Positions 7,599-16,649 of a stretch of DNA of 64,000 nt are shown here, in pieces. How positions within the stretch are numbered: position 1 is the first letter of the stretch; the number at the start of each line of letters is the position of its first letter. This DNA is from a virus: IMG/VR virus record IMGVR_UViG_3300049215_000771, positions 124,001 to 188,000 of that record; one strand, 5' to 3'. The notes beneath the pieces are model-generated. The model ran no database searches, was not told where the DNA came from, and saw only the letters and a list, made by a program, of their open reading frames with translations. The position numbers and the translations under genes were made by a program.

Positions 7599-8147
7599 AT
7601 GTCTGAATACAAGCCAATGAATGTACGGTCTGAAGAAGACTTCAACACTGAAGAGCGCAAACACGATGAATGGTGTCAGCAGCATTGGGACGAGAAGACT
7701 CGCCAGGGCCGGCTCGAATCCCACAAGCGAAGGGAGGAAAAACGACAAGAACTCCGTGAGAAGTTCCCATTCACCTGCATTGTGCAGGGCAGCTACCCGG
7801 AAGTGGACAACGCCAATAGTTGGTGCTGGGATCACTTCGGGCCTCGTGATGGAAAGTGTGAGTATGAACATACCAGCGAATACCCTGGGTGTCCGCTGGT
7901 GAGGGCAACAATGTACATCCAGGAGGGTTCGTACAAGGACAAGGAAGGTAACGAACACCACTGGAAGGAGAAAGCCTACAAGGAAGTGCCTGCCCACGAA
8001 CATGAAGGTGTGTGGGCGGAATACTGGCTGGGTAAAACCGGCTATGACTATGGCAACGCAGAGTTTTATTTCAAGAATGAGGCCGACAGGGACGCTTTTG
8101 TGAGCGCTGTTCCCGCCATCGGCTTCGGTGACAGGTACGACAACTAG
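7599..8147 (+). CDS. Hypothetical protein, 182 aa
   Basis: The N-terminal 60 residues are a highly charged helix (HDEWCQQHWDEK, then RREEKRQELREK). The remainder is Trp-, Tyr- and Gly-rich with several Cys. No family is recognised. The stop is TAG; the next gene begins 15 bases later. Confidence 0.6.
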   Translation: MSEYKPMNVRSEEDFNTEERKHDEWCQQHWDEKTRQGRLESHKRREEKRQELREKFPFTCIVQGSYPEVDNANSWCWDHFGPRDGKCEYEHTSEYPGCPLVRATMYIQEGSYKDKEGNEHHWKEKAYKEVPAHEHEGVWAEYWLGKTGYDYGNAEFYFKNEADRDAFVSAVPAIGFGDRYDN

Positions 8148-8162
8148 AAGGAGAAATGTCCA

Positions 8163-8666
8163 ATGAACGCAACTGTGAATGTCGGCACGCTGCTTCCCGC
8201 CAACGTGTTCCAAAGCCGGTGGGGTTTCCATCCGGTCAGCCGGGAGATCGACAAGAAACTTCGCTTCCTCAACACTGTTTATCAGCGTGCCCTTCGCATG
8301 GCGGCGACGTGGCGGCGATGGGAACGGAAGGCTCCGCACAACCGGGTCACTCGGCCCAAGGTGAAGGATTCGTCCGGCCAGGTGATTGGCTACGGTGAGC
8401 CGACGCCGTGGAACGAGCCGGCGATCTGCCCGATCTTCACCAGCAAGATCACCAAGAAGGTGCAGTGGCACCCGACGCTGGGCTACCACAAGGATGGGAT
8501 TGACTACACCTACGTCGAGACGCATGGTGAGGAAATCCTGGCGGCGGCTCGACAGGCTCGGACGCCTTGCCCGACCCCGGAGGCGGTTCGCCCGCTTTCG
8601 CTCACTGTTGAGGAAATCAACAGCCTCTACGACCGTGCTGTGGAGTGGATGGCGACCAGGAAGTAA
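8163..8666 (+). CDS. Hypothetical protein, 167 aa
   Basis: GGAG lies upstream of ATG 8163. The basic N-terminal half (MAATWRRWERKAPHNR) could bind nucleic acid. The C-terminal third is helical. No family is recognised. It ends at a shared bidirectional terminator facing the minus-strand gene. Confidence 0.6.
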   Translation: MNATVNVGTLLPANVFQSRWGFHPVSREIDKKLRFLNTVYQRALRMAATWRRWERKAPHNRVTRPKVKDSSGQVIGYGEPTPWNEPAICPIFTSKITKKVQWHPTLGYHKDGIDYTYVETHGEEILAAARQARTPCPTPEAVRPLSLTVEEINSLYDRAVEWMATRK

Positions 8667-8673
8667 CCTAAAC

Positions 8674-8713
8674 AAAATGGGCCACTTGACTTTTTGTTCA
8701 AGTGGCCCATTTT
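8674..8713. terminator. Bidirectional terminator
   Basis: A perfect 16-pair stem (8674-8689 with 8698-8713) around an 8-base T-rich loop has A4 on one side and T4 on the other, so it serves both converging genes. Confidence 0.9.
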
Positions 8714-8720
8714 AGTCAGG

Positions 8721-9587
8721 TTAGTCTTGTCCCCGCAACTGTTCGTTGATGGCTTCATGTTCCGCCATCTTCTGCTCGAAAAACTCCTGCTCGCTGGGCA
8801 CGTCGGGCAGTTTTTTCTTCAACTTCCCAAGCAGTCCTTGCTTCATGAAGTTTTCCATGATTGGCTCGTCAGGCAATCCGGCTTTCTGGCGAACTTCCTT
8901 CTCAGAAGCAGTCGCCGCTGTTGCCGTTTTCCTCAGCTTCTCACACTCAATCGACAGGCGCATGTTCCTGGCTTCCAGGATTTTCATCTGTGCCTTGAGT
9001 TCGTCGATCTCATCTTGTTGTTTCTTGAACTTGGGCGTGGCGTTCTCGGCGGCGATGGCACGGGATTTCTCCCAATTGCCTTCGATGGCTTCTTCGACCA
9101 TATAGGTGCTGGGAATCATCAACCGCCAGCGTTCCAGCAGCTTCTCCGAGATGCCTCCTTCTTCGGCTTCATGGAGTTCCTGCCATTTGTGAGTGAGGTA
9201 CTGGTCCACCTTGTTGACGATGTATTCTTTGATTTCTTTCAGCTTGACTTCGTATTCTTCGTACAGCGTCACTTCCAAGGTGTTGTTCTTCTCACGCTCG
9301 GCCTGAAGCATCTGGTAGGCTTCTTCGTAGCCTTCTTCCAGCGTAGCCTCGAACTCTTGCTTCTGTGATTCGAGTCGGTTCCGAAGGTCCGTGATGATTT
9401 GATACGCTTCTTCGTAGCCCTGATATGCCACTTTCTCGTTGGCATTCAGTTCTTCAGACAGGGCAGCGTAGGCTTGTTCCAGTTTGGCGTTATATTCCGC
9501 CTCCAGTTCAGCCTTGATCTCGGCCCTCATTTGGTCGAGGTTGTTCTGCTCCCGCCTGTTTTTTCTATCGGTCCATTCATTTCTCAA
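8721..9587 (-). CDS. Coiled-coil protein, 288 aa
   Basis: I chose TTG 9587 because AAGGAG lies 7 bases upstream; a longer in-frame ORF begins at 9668. Nearly the whole protein is charged helix with many Glu, Lys and Gln heptads, including an imperfect repeat YEEAYQII / YEEAYQML / YEEYEVKL. It has no membrane segment. Likely a scaffold or filament-forming protein; no family recognised. It is transcribed divergently from the gene at 9671. Confidence 0.7.
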   Translation of the reverse strand: MRNEWTDRKNRREQNNLDQMRAEIKAELEAEYNAKLEQAYAALSEELNANEKVAYQGYEEAYQIITDLRNRLESQKQEFEATLEEGYEEAYQMLQAEREKNNTLEVTLYEEYEVKLKEIKEYIVNKVDQYLTHKWQELHEAEEGGISEKLLERWRLMIPSTYMVEEAIEGNWEKSRAIAAENATPKFKKQQDEIDELKAQMKILEARNMRLSIECEKLRKTATAATASEKEVRQKAGLPDEPIMENFMKQGLLGKLKKKLPDVPSEQEFFEQKMAEHEAINEQLRGQD

Positions 9588-9670
9588 GGCAATTCTCCTT
9601 CTTGCTAGGGACATATAGGAAGGATACCATTTTGGTCCCAGGAGAACAAGATTGCTTGCTATATACAATC

Positions 9671-10216
9671 ATGGAAACAATGACATTCCGCAACTTTCTG
9701 TTGGAACAGGAGAGCGAGCAACAAGCGCAGCAGCTACAGGCCAAGGTCAAGGAATTGAGCCAGCCGCAGACCGTCCAGCGCATGATACAGATGGTGGGGG
9801 CCAAAAACCTCGACGATCTGATTGCCAAATTGCGTGTCAACCCAAAGGTCCAGGCTGTTATTCAACAATATCAGCAACTCAAAGTAAATGAGGCATATTC
9901 AGAAGGGATGATGGGCACCATATTCGGGGGTATATGGAAAGCCCTCACTGGTGTATTTCGTTGGGCTTTATCGTCAATAGGAAAGACTATTGCTCATGTT
10001 TTTGCCCCTTTCGGCGATAGCAGTGAGGGTGTAGGAGCCAAGATGGAATACGCATCCATGTTGCTTCTTACCTTCGGGTTGTCGGGAACCCTTCTTGCTG
10101 CCGGGGCACCTGTAGCTGTCGCCGCAGCCGCTATGCCCTTTACAGCAACAATGTGGGGGTTGATGTGGTTCGGAAAGAACTTCCTGGAGCCTGTATTGAA
10201 AATGACAGATGGATAA
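9671..10216 (+). CDS. Membrane protein with N-terminal FxxFL tag, 181 aa
   Basis: Residues 4-14 (MTFRNFLLEQE) match a short N-terminal motif on three other proteins in the window. A Gln-rich helical region follows (15-75), then an amphipathic stretch and one or two hydrophobic helices near 135-170 (LLLTFGLSGTLLAAG onward). ATG 9671 and ATG 9680 are both possible and neither has a strong ribosome site. It could be a virion or membrane-active protein; this is inference. Confidence 0.6.
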   Translation: METMTFRNFLLEQESEQQAQQLQAKVKELSQPQTVQRMIQMVGAKNLDDLIAKLRVNPKVQAVIQQYQQLKVNEAYSEGMMGTIFGGIWKALTGVFRWALSSIGKTIAHVFAPFGDSSEGVGAKMEYASMLLLTFGLSGTLLAAGAPVAVAAAAMPFTATMWGLMWFGKNFLEPVLKMTDG

Positions 10217-10261
10217 TTGTTTCATATTGATCGACAGCCCCGTATAGGATATACATTCAGT

Positions 10262-10543
10262 ATGCCCTATATGGAGGTTCCAGCCTTGTACTTGCCAGTT
10301 GTAAATCCCGATGTCGGAAAATCTGTCGCTATCGCCGTTGAGCGTAGCGGCGATCAGATGCGATATACTGAAGACCAACTTGAACGACTCGACGAAGAAA
10401 ATCCAGCCGTGGCTTGCTTCATTAGGGAGTGGGCCGAGCGTTCAGAGGAGCCTTTGAGCGCCGTTGGAATGGTCTGTTTGTATAGAATACTAGAGAGTCA
10501 GGCCGAGGCCGACGCCATGATGGAAGAAATTCCGATTGGCTAA
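10262..10543 (+). CDS. Hypothetical protein, 93 aa
   Basis: A small acidic soluble protein with an N-terminal beta segment and helices rich in Glu. The start is uncertain (ATG 10262 or 10271, or TTG 10217). No family is recognised. A terminator-like inverted repeat follows. Confidence 0.5.
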   Translation: MPYMEVPALYLPVVNPDVGKSVAIAVERSGDQMRYTEDQLERLDEENPAVACFIREWAERSEEPLSAVGMVCLYRILESQAEADAMMEEIPIG

Positions 10544-10561
10544 AATCCTGCGGGCGGATTG

Positions 10562-10605
10562 GTTGTTGATGCCGTAAATACGGCATGTAAAACAACAACT
10601 TTTTC
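10562..10605 (+). terminator. Terminator or operator inverted repeat
   Basis: ATGCCGTA and TACGGCAT form a perfect palindrome around AA at 10569-10586. It is enclosed by GTTGTT and AACAAC, and TTTTT follows. It could stop transcription, or be a repressor site for the DUF1003 gene 16 bases downstream. Confidence 0.55.
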
Positions 10606-10621
10606 GCTTGTAGGAGGCCAG

Positions 10622-11053
10622 ATGGACACGGTGGATGAGCGCACATTTGGAGAAAGGGTAAGCGATGCCGTCGCTAAATTTGGTGGTTCCTGGAGATTTA
10701 TCTTCATTGGCATTGGAATCATCATCTTCTGGATGGGTTTGCAACTCCTACCCTTCGCCTGGGATCATTACCCGTACATCCTCCTCAACCTTGTCCTGTC
10801 ACTCGTCGCCGCCTTCCAAGCACCATTCATTATGATGTCGCAGCGGCGTTGCGAAATTAAACAAGACCTGATCTACCGCAGCCTTTTCCGGGAGATCAAG
10901 GAACTGATCGAAACCGATCTCAGTGTGGAACAAGAAGTTGTGGCACAAAACAAGCTACTTGCCGAGGAACTGGCCTCGCTAAAGAAAATCGTCCAGGAGT
11001 TAGTGGAGGAGAGAAAATCCCAGGCACTTTACAACCAAGGGGAAATGAAGTAG
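10622..11053 (+). CDS. DUF1003 family membrane protein
   Basis: ATG 10622 follows GGAGG. The 143-residue product has the DUF1003 layout: a short N-terminal region, two membrane helices (about residues 22-42 and 50-75) with WDHYPYILLNLVLS between them and QAPFIMMSQRR after them, then a cytoplasmic coiled coil. The family is widespread and its function unknown. Confidence 0.8.
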   Translation: MDTVDERTFGERVSDAVAKFGGSWRFIFIGIGIIIFWMGLQLLPFAWDHYPYILLNLVLSLVAAFQAPFIMMSQRRCEIKQDLIYRSLFREIKELIETDLSVEQEVVAQNKLLAEELASLKKIVQELVEERKSQALYNQGEMK

Positions 11054-11060
11054 GATAGAC

Positions 11061-11975
11061 ATGACGAAATACCGAGCCACGGCGACTGTGGTGTGGGACT
11101 TTGAGTCCGACAAGCCGCAAGACCAGGCTCTCGAACAGGCTAAGGCGCAAATCGAAGCGCTTCCTCCGCAGCAGGGCATGGCGGACCTTCGCATGGTGGT
11201 CCGCCTTGACAAGTTGAAAGAGAAGGTGCAGAAAGTTCGACTTGGTGAGTTCGAGATTGCCGACGTGATGCCTTATATCACCAAGGACGACACGAAACGT
11301 GAGTATGAATATAACGGCGTTAAGCACGCCGTCAAGATGAACAGCCATCGCTATTTCCTGTTCCGGGAATGTATGCAGTGTGTGGCTTGCGGCCTGAAAG
11401 GGACGAAGATGCTGCTTGAGCATCACCCGGCTGACAAGTCGCCTCACTTCAACCTTTACGGTGAGGAAGATGGCAAGTTGATCTTGCTCACGAAAGATCA
11501 TATTCTTGCGAAATCGTGTGGTGGGGAGGATCGCCACTCCAACTACCAAACGATGTGTATAATCTGCAACAATCTCAAAGGCCATGCGAATTTGACGCTC
11601 GATGCCATTGCGGAATTGCGGCAGATATATGACGAGAATAAGAATCGAGTAACGAAGAAGAAACTGCACTTGCTGATCGAGGAGGCAAAGACTAGACTGG
11701 CGAAGCCTTGGCCGAAGATCAAAACTCCCAAGAAAATCAAAGTAAGTGCCGACGCCGTTCATACCGCCTGCGACCTTAACGTATGGAGGAATGGGAACGA
11801 TCTTGTTGCTCGCCCTGTATATGATCCGCTGGATGCGGCTCAGGAGCATATTGCCTGTATTCGCAAGGGAGTATGCCTAGAACCATTGATCGCCATCGGC
11901 AGCAAGCTGGTGTGCAAGTTGGAAGATGACGTGTTCACTGTCAACCAGGTTCATGTCCTTCCTAGAAAGACGTGA
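11061..11975 (+). CDS. HNH endonuclease-like protein, 304 aa
   Basis: The N-terminal 95 residues are unrecognised. The middle carries a zinc-supported HNH module: C107 and C110, then KDHILAKS (D146, H147), N161, and C166/C169 with NNLKG. HNH proteins cut or nick DNA using one metal ion. The C-terminal 120 residues are unrecognised. It may be a homing-type or host-attack nuclease, or a phage nuclease used in packaging. Confidence 0.75.
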   Translation: MTKYRATATVVWDFESDKPQDQALEQAKAQIEALPPQQGMADLRMVVRLDKLKEKVQKVRLGEFEIADVMPYITKDDTKREYEYNGVKHAVKMNSHRYFLFRECMQCVACGLKGTKMLLEHHPADKSPHFNLYGEEDGKLILLTKDHILAKSCGGEDRHSNYQTMCIICNNLKGHANLTLDAIAELRQIYDENKNRVTKKKLHLLIEEAKTRLAKPWPKIKTPKKIKVSADAVHTACDLNVWRNGNDLVARPVYDPLDAAQEHIACIRKGVCLEPLIAIGSKLVCKLEDDVFTVNQVHVLPRKT

Positions 11976-11976
11976 A

Positions 11977-12504
11977 ATGCTTCAACTCGAAGACTTGTTC
12001 GTGATGCAGGACGATCTTCGTCACTGGAGCAACCTCGCAGAAATGGTTGAATACGTCCAGGGCGGCGGGTTCTGGACGCCCACCTATCTTGTCGAATTTG
12101 CTGCCAGCAAGGGCTTGAAGGTTTCTCCTATCATTCAAATTTCGCACTTCGAGGACGACTTCCACTACCTCCACGACGGCCATCATCGCTGTGTTGCTAC
12201 ATGGCTCGGCGGAAGAAATTACCTCCGTGAAGACGAGTACCGGCTGAAGGAATGGAAATACGATCAGTATCTCGAAATCAGTCACGCCAACGGCTGGTAC
12301 ACGCCATTTGATCCACGACTGCATGTAAGGACAGCAGACTTTGCCGATTTCAAACGTAAAGCCAAGGAGCGTTTCCTGGCGGACCCGGTGAAGGCCGAGA
12401 AATGGGTTCGAGATCATGGTCGATGTTACCGGCGTGACAGAACCTTCGGCGTGGTGCCTGAATTAGCATCGGCGATAAGTTGTCGCCTTGCCCTGAAAAC
12501 GTGA
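11977..12504 (+). CDS. ParB/sulfiredoxin-fold-like protein, 175 aa
   Basis: It starts one base after the HNH stop. The segment FHYLHDGHHRCVATWLGG (near residues 62-79) matches the conserved box of the ParB/Srx nucleotide-binding fold (DGHHR followed by a helix). The C-terminal half is basic. Members bind CTP or ATP, or cut DNA; which applies here cannot be read. It lacks the helix-turn-helix region of a partition ParB. Confidence 0.6.
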   Translation: MLQLEDLFVMQDDLRHWSNLAEMVEYVQGGGFWTPTYLVEFAASKGLKVSPIIQISHFEDDFHYLHDGHHRCVATWLGGRNYLREDEYRLKEWKYDQYLEISHANGWYTPFDPRLHVRTADFADFKRKAKERFLADPVKAEKWVRDHGRCYRRDRTFGVVPELASAISCRLALKT

Positions 12505-12515
12505 AGGAGTTCAAC

Positions 12516-13490
12516 ATGGGAGTCTACTCGAACGTGCTGGCCCCGCCCAATCCGGGCTTCTGGTTCGTGGTCGTCGTGGGCGCATTGCTCACGTTCGGCC
12601 CGATCATCATTACCCTCATCAAAGAAGCAAACGAACACTCCAGCTATGGGGAAAAGTCCAAAAAGCGTGACAAGAAGGGAGCCATTTCCCTGGGTCTGTT
12701 CAGCGCTATCGCCACCATCCTCCTGATTCACTTCTTCGGTGACAGCCGGGTGCTGGGCTGGGTGTACGACACGCCGGATCGCTCCGACCCCCAGGGATTA
12801 CAAGCCCTCATCGTCCCGTTCGGCGTCGTGTTCTGGATGTTCGTGGTGATCGAAACTGTTGTTGCCTTCTGTGCCCTTCGCTACCGCAGCGGCGGCTGGG
12901 CGACGGTTTCCCTCATCGTGACCATCTTCCTCGTCCAGTTCGTGACGGGCGTTCCTGTCATTCCCTGGATAATCCATCACTATATTCTCACGCCGGTTTT
13001 GTTCGGTCTGTGGGTCGTTGTTGGCGTGGCCTGGTCCTTCTTCTACAAGTGGGACAGCCTCGTGTCCAAACACCGTGAATGGTACGATCCCATCCGGGCG
13101 GATTGGCTGAAGTCGAAGGGCTTCAACGAGCAAACCGACTTCAGCCTCGAAGACAAGGCCGATTGGGAACTCTACTTTGAGAGCCACAAGGTTCGTGAAG
13201 ATGGCGAGGTAATCGAGGCCCGCCCGAAGTACCGTCATCACAAGGCCGAACTGCTGGGCTGGGCAACGCTGTGGCCTCTCAGCATGTTCGAGACGTTCCT
13301 GTACGACTGGCTGGCCCAAGTCTTCGTCAAGTTGTATCATCGGCTCGGCTCGGTCCTCAACTGGATCATGGCCCGTCGCTGGAAGGGCACGGAAGGGCAC
13401 ATGCTCACGCAGGAAGAGCGTGACATTCTCGCTCAGGAGCGTGCTAAGAAGGGCCAAGAAGAAATGCCAGACCTTCGGGGTCGCCGCTAA
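12516..13490 (+). CDS. Multi-pass membrane protein, 324 aa
   Basis: GGAG precedes ATG 12516. Five hydrophobic segments lie in the first 180 residues. They are followed by a soluble region, a further partly hydrophobic stretch (residues 240-275) and a basic C-terminus. No family is recognised. Confidence 0.65.
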   Translation: MGVYSNVLAPPNPGFWFVVVVGALLTFGPIIITLIKEANEHSSYGEKSKKRDKKGAISLGLFSAIATILLIHFFGDSRVLGWVYDTPDRSDPQGLQALIVPFGVVFWMFVVIETVVAFCALRYRSGGWATVSLIVTIFLVQFVTGVPVIPWIIHHYILTPVLFGLWVVVGVAWSFFYKWDSLVSKHREWYDPIRADWLKSKGFNEQTDFSLEDKADWELYFESHKVREDGEVIEARPKYRHHKAELLGWATLWPLSMFETFLYDWLAQVFVKLYHRLGSVLNWIMARRWKGTEGHMLTQEERDILAQERAKKGQEEMPDLRGRR

Positions 13491-13500
13491 CCACAAACAC

Positions 13501-13533
13501 ACCATCAGGCGCTCGCCCCGCCTGGTGGTTTGA
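13501..13533 (+). terminator. Terminator-like hairpin
   Basis: ACCATCAGGCG and CGCCTGGTGGT pair over 11 positions (one T-G) around a 7-base loop, with only TTG after it. A weak terminator at best. Confidence 0.5.
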
Positions 13534-13543
13534 GGGTTTCGCC

Positions 13544-13768
13544 ATGACTACAATGCTTGCAGGTTTCTCGAACCAAAAAATGGCGCAAGATTTGTTGGGT
13601 GTTCTCCAACAAACCTTCCCACAAAATGAATTCGTCCTTGACGGGAACAGCATCGGCATCAAGGCCCATGAAGTCCTTTGTCTCCCCATCAAGAATTTCG
13701 TCCTGGGCTACACCCTGGGAATGCAGAAAGGCATGTCGGTGATGTTGCATGAACCTTCGACCAATTAA
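13544..13768 (+). CDS. Hypothetical protein, 74 aa
   Basis: A small protein with an N-terminal helix and beta-strand-like segments, no motif recognised. Its last 20 bases overlap the arginyl-tRNA synthetase gene, suggesting coupling. Confidence 0.5.
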   Translation: MTTMLAGFSNQKMAQDLLGVLQQTFPQNEFVLDGNSIGIKAHEVLCLPIKNFVLGYTLGMQKGMSVMLHEPSTN

Positions 13769-15044
13769 CCCGGCTCACGGTGTCGGCTTCTACTCGATGG
13801 AACAACTGCCGCAGTTTGCTGGCAAGTACGTTGAGAAGAACGTGGGCCGCTATTGGAATTATCTTTTCACACCCACCAACTACGATTGGCCCGAACCGTG
13901 GCTGGAAGTGGCGAAAGATCATATCAACGCCGAGTACATCATTGACGGTTTTAGCCCAAACCTCAACAAATCCCTTCATGTTGGGCATCTACGCCAGCTT
14001 GCCCTCGCAAAAAGCCTGTCGGCTATCTTTCGCAAGGCGAAGTTTGTGGCCTTCCTTGGCGCAAGCCTGGGTGTCTACAGCTATGCCATGAAGGAACTCA
14101 ACGAGTGGTTTGAGTTTGTTGGTTATAAGCCGGAACTCTACTACGACGTGCTGATGCCCCGTGACCTGGTGGAACATCACAAAGTCATCGAACACGAAGC
14201 CCATGTGTGGGATGGTCCCAATGGGCCGGTGATCGTTGTTCGCAGCGATGGTCGCCCTACCTACGCCTTCCACGATCTTGCCTTTGCCAAGATGGTCGGC
14301 CCCACTCATTACATCACTGGAGCCGAGCAGAAGGAACATTTCGAGCGCCTGGGCCTGGGTGACAAGCATCTCATCATGGGGCTTGTGCTGGGCAAAGATG
14401 GCAAGAAGATGAAGTCTCGTGAGAGTGATCTTGAAGATGCCAAGGCTGCTGCTGTCATGGATGAAATCATCAGCAAGCTGGACGATTCCTGTACCGAGAA
14501 GAAGAAATTGGCCTGGAACATCCTGGCCTGGAACTTTCTCGTGGCCGGTCGCCAGCAAAACGTCAAGTACAACCTGGAGGAATGGACCAACCCGGATCAG
14601 GCTGGCCTCTACATCACCTACACCTATGCCCGTGTTCGCAAGGCGTTGAAGGGCATTGAGTGGGCGCACATTCCTCCCGCCAACATGAAAGCCATCAAGA
14701 AGCACTTCCAGTGGGATGGGCTGGGCGCAGAACATTGGGATGAGGCGTGTGAGAAGTGGTCCCCAACCGACCCGGACCCGCAGTACGATCTCACCCAGGC
14801 TGATGTTGACCTGTTGGGTTTCTCGGAATACTACCGCTACTATCTGAAGCGTTGCACCGACACAATGGACCCGACGCATATGGCCAACTACGCCCACGAC
14901 CTGGCACGTCGCCTGGGCAAAGCCTACCACGCCGAGAAGATTCAGGGCGGTCGCTACGGGTTCCAATACGCTATGGAGCGAGCGAAAAGTATGCTTCGCC
15001 AGTGCATGTGGTATTTGGGCATGTTCGATTTGGAGCAGGTTTAA
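13749..15044 (+). CDS. argS-like: Arginyl-tRNA synthetase-like protein, shortened
   Basis: The class I signature HVGHLR sits in SPNLNKSLHVGHLR near residues 66-79, as in bacterial ArgRS. The THYITGAEQKEHF segment follows, then the KMSKS-equivalent GKDGKKMKSRES, and the YTYARVRKAL element that opens the anticodon-binding domain. ArgRS charges tRNA-Arg with arginine. At 431 residues it is well short of the usual 550 or more: only about 60 residues precede the catalytic core, so the N-terminal tRNA-binding domain is missing, and the C-terminal domain is compact. It may charge a modified tRNA set or act without the D-loop contact. Confidence 0.9.
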   Translation: MNLRPINPAHGVGFYSMEQLPQFAGKYVEKNVGRYWNYLFTPTNYDWPEPWLEVAKDHINAEYIIDGFSPNLNKSLHVGHLRQLALAKSLSAIFRKAKFVAFLGASLGVYSYAMKELNEWFEFVGYKPELYYDVLMPRDLVEHHKVIEHEAHVWDGPNGPVIVVRSDGRPTYAFHDLAFAKMVGPTHYITGAEQKEHFERLGLGDKHLIMGLVLGKDGKKMKSRESDLEDAKAAAVMDEIISKLDDSCTEKKKLAWNILAWNFLVAGRQQNVKYNLEEWTNPDQAGLYITYTYARVRKALKGIEWAHIPPANMKAIKKHFQWDGLGAEHWDEACEKWSPTDPDPQYDLTQADVDLLGFSEYYRYYLKRCTDTMDPTHMANYAHDLARRLGKAYHAEKIQGGRYGFQYAMERAKSMLRQCMWYLGMFDLEQV

Positions 15045-15053
15045 GGAGTTGAA

Positions 15054-15419
15054 ATGAACGAGGAAGTTCAGTACGGCGATCATTCTGTCTCGATGAGGGT
15101 GAACATTAACCAACTCATCGCCAAGATGCAAGCGCCGAAGCCGGATGGTATCAGTTTCATCATGCGAAGCGATGGAACCTTCACTGCCATCTGCAAGCGT
15201 GACCAGATGAAGTTGTTGACCGGAAACACGACTTACGGCGATACCGATCTCATCTGGCATCGTTGTCCCAAGTGTGAGAGGGTTTCTTTCAGCGTCAGAC
15301 AGAACCTCGAACGGGATGCTCAGATCGCCGAGAGCATGGGTGGTATCTTCCCATCGGAATGCTACTTCATGAACCTGCCTGATGAAATTCCTCGCCCCGC
15401 TGAATGGAGAATGATATGA
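15054..15419 (+). CDS. Hypothetical protein, 121 aa
   Basis: AAGGAG precedes ATG 15054. A CPKC pair near residue 76 could bind zinc together with another Cys. The N-terminal half is beta-rich. No family is recognised. Confidence 0.55.
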   Translation: MNEEVQYGDHSVSMRVNINQLIAKMQAPKPDGISFIMRSDGTFTAICKRDQMKLLTGNTTYGDTDLIWHRCPKCERVSFSVRQNLERDAQIAESMGGIFPSECYFMNLPDEIPRPAEWRMI

Positions 15420-15910
15420 TCGAACTCAAATGCCCCAATGAATGGAACCCGGCCTTGGTTGCCCAGCGTGGCTATGGGAACTTGTGGGATGTCGGCTCGT
15501 TGTTCCTGGGCGGCGGCATCACAAGCTGCCCGCAGTGGCAGCCTATTATGGTGGACTTGTTGAAAGACACTGAACTGGTTCTTGTCAACCCTCGCCGTGA
15601 TAACTTCGACGTGACGCAGAAAGGCATCCAGGAAGAACAGATCAGTTGGGAGTACAAATACCTTCGGGCTGTGACCGGGCGAATGTTCTGGTTCCCGAAG
15701 GAAACTTTGTGCCCCATCACGTTGTTCGAGTTGGGCAAGTACATCGAAAAAACCGATGCCTTGTTCGTTGGCTGTGACATCGACTACGGGCGGCGTGAAG
15801 ATTTGTTGATTCAGATGGGCCTGGCTCGACCCTGGGCACCACAAGTTCACTACACACTCGACGGCCTGGCTGAATCCATCAGGAATTGGGCAAAAAGAGT
15901 GTGTAGATAA
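15416..15910 (+). CDS. Nucleoside 2-deoxyribosyltransferase-like protein
   Basis: The ATG overlaps the previous stop. The 164-residue product matches the deoxyribosyltransferase-like fold: a first strand LFLGGGITSCPQWQ, then VLVNPRRDNFD, EEQISWEYKYL, FWFPKETLCPITLFELG and LFVGCDIDYGRREDL. Relatives cleave or exchange the base of nucleosides, or degrade (deoxy)nucleoside monophosphates. A role in nucleotide salvage during replication fits, but the substrate is unknown. Confidence 0.8.
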   Translation: MIELKCPNEWNPALVAQRGYGNLWDVGSLFLGGGITSCPQWQPIMVDLLKDTELVLVNPRRDNFDVTQKGIQEEQISWEYKYLRAVTGRMFWFPKETLCPITLFELGKYIEKTDALFVGCDIDYGRREDLLIQMGLARPWAPQVHYTLDGLAESIRNWAKRVCR

Positions 15911-15929
15911 AATCTCACCAGACTACTAT

Positions 15930-15961
15930 AACGGCACAGGAACACTTCTTGTGCCGTTTTT
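15930..15961 (+). terminator. Rho-independent terminator
   Basis: A 13-pair hairpin (15930-15942 with 15946-15958, one G-T pair, loop CAC), followed by further T residues. It closes the ArgRS operon. Confidence 0.85.
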
Positions 15962-16008
15962 GTTTCCAGAGTTCTATATACCACGGAAGCCTTTTCAAAG
16001 GAGTGGCC

Positions 16009-16647
16009 GTGGCAAAACACCTTGAACAATGGGAAATTGATTTCAGACAACAACTGCAAGATGCGTCATATGACGTTCCCAAGGGAAAAACCTGGGAGGA
16101 CAAGTTGAGAGAAGAAATCAGCAACATTCAGCCGGCCCCGCCGAGGCCGCACCACCCACCCAAGCAAAACAACACCTGGATGTTCGCTGTTGTCATCATT
16201 TTGTTGTTGGGTGCTGTAGTGTTTGCTTACAACATGAAAACTGGTGCAATCAGCAATTGGTACAATAGCCATTTCCGTAGCGCACCAGCTTGTACAGAAC
16301 CGCCCTGCGACAACCCTTTCGAGGGACCATCAGGACCGACGCCACCGCATAATCCTCACAATGAGCTTGCAATGCAAGTTCATCAGCTTCGCATTGATCT
16401 CGACAAGATGAAGGCAGAAAACGCCACCAAGTACGAAGAAATGCAGAAGAAGCTGAAATGGAATGGCGACCGTATCACGTTACTTGGTATGCTAAACAAC
16501 GAGAACTGGTTGGTCATTCGTAACGAAGGGCCGAACAGCAGCAACTACATTTATTTCAACGCAGACTGGACTCTCTCCAGGCAGCCTCAGTATTTACAAC
16601 TGACGCAGGCCGACCGAGACTTCCTTGAAAGATTCAGAAAGAAGTAA
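16009..16647 (+). CDS. Single-pass membrane protein with helical periplasmic domain
   Basis: GTG 16009 is preferred because AAAGGAG lies 5 bases upstream; ATG 15949 has no such site. About 50 charged residues and a Pro/His-rich linker precede one membrane helix (WMFAVVIILLLGAVVFAY). A Pro-rich stretch, a short coiled coil and a mixed C-terminal domain follow. Orientation and function unknown. Confidence 0.6.
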   Translation: MAKHLEQWEIDFRQQLQDASYDVPKGKTWEDKLREEISNIQPAPPRPHHPPKQNNTWMFAVVIILLLGAVVFAYNMKTGAISNWYNSHFRSAPACTEPPCDNPFEGPSGPTPPHNPHNELAMQVHQLRIDLDKMKAENATKYEEMQKKLKWNGDRITLLGMLNNENWLVIRNEGPNSSNYIYFNADWTLSRQPQYLQLTQADRDFLERFRKK

Positions 16648-16649
16648 CA

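Noticed and set aside
10559-10621. N-terminal extension of the DUF1003 gene from GTG/TTG 10559
   Set aside because: GGAGG lies directly before ATG 10622 and the upstream part overlaps a perfect palindrome.
15969-15990. A minus-strand copy of the sigma70-like promoter (reverse of GTGGTATAT)
   Set aside because: No -35 box stands at the right distance and no minus-strand gene lies downstream.
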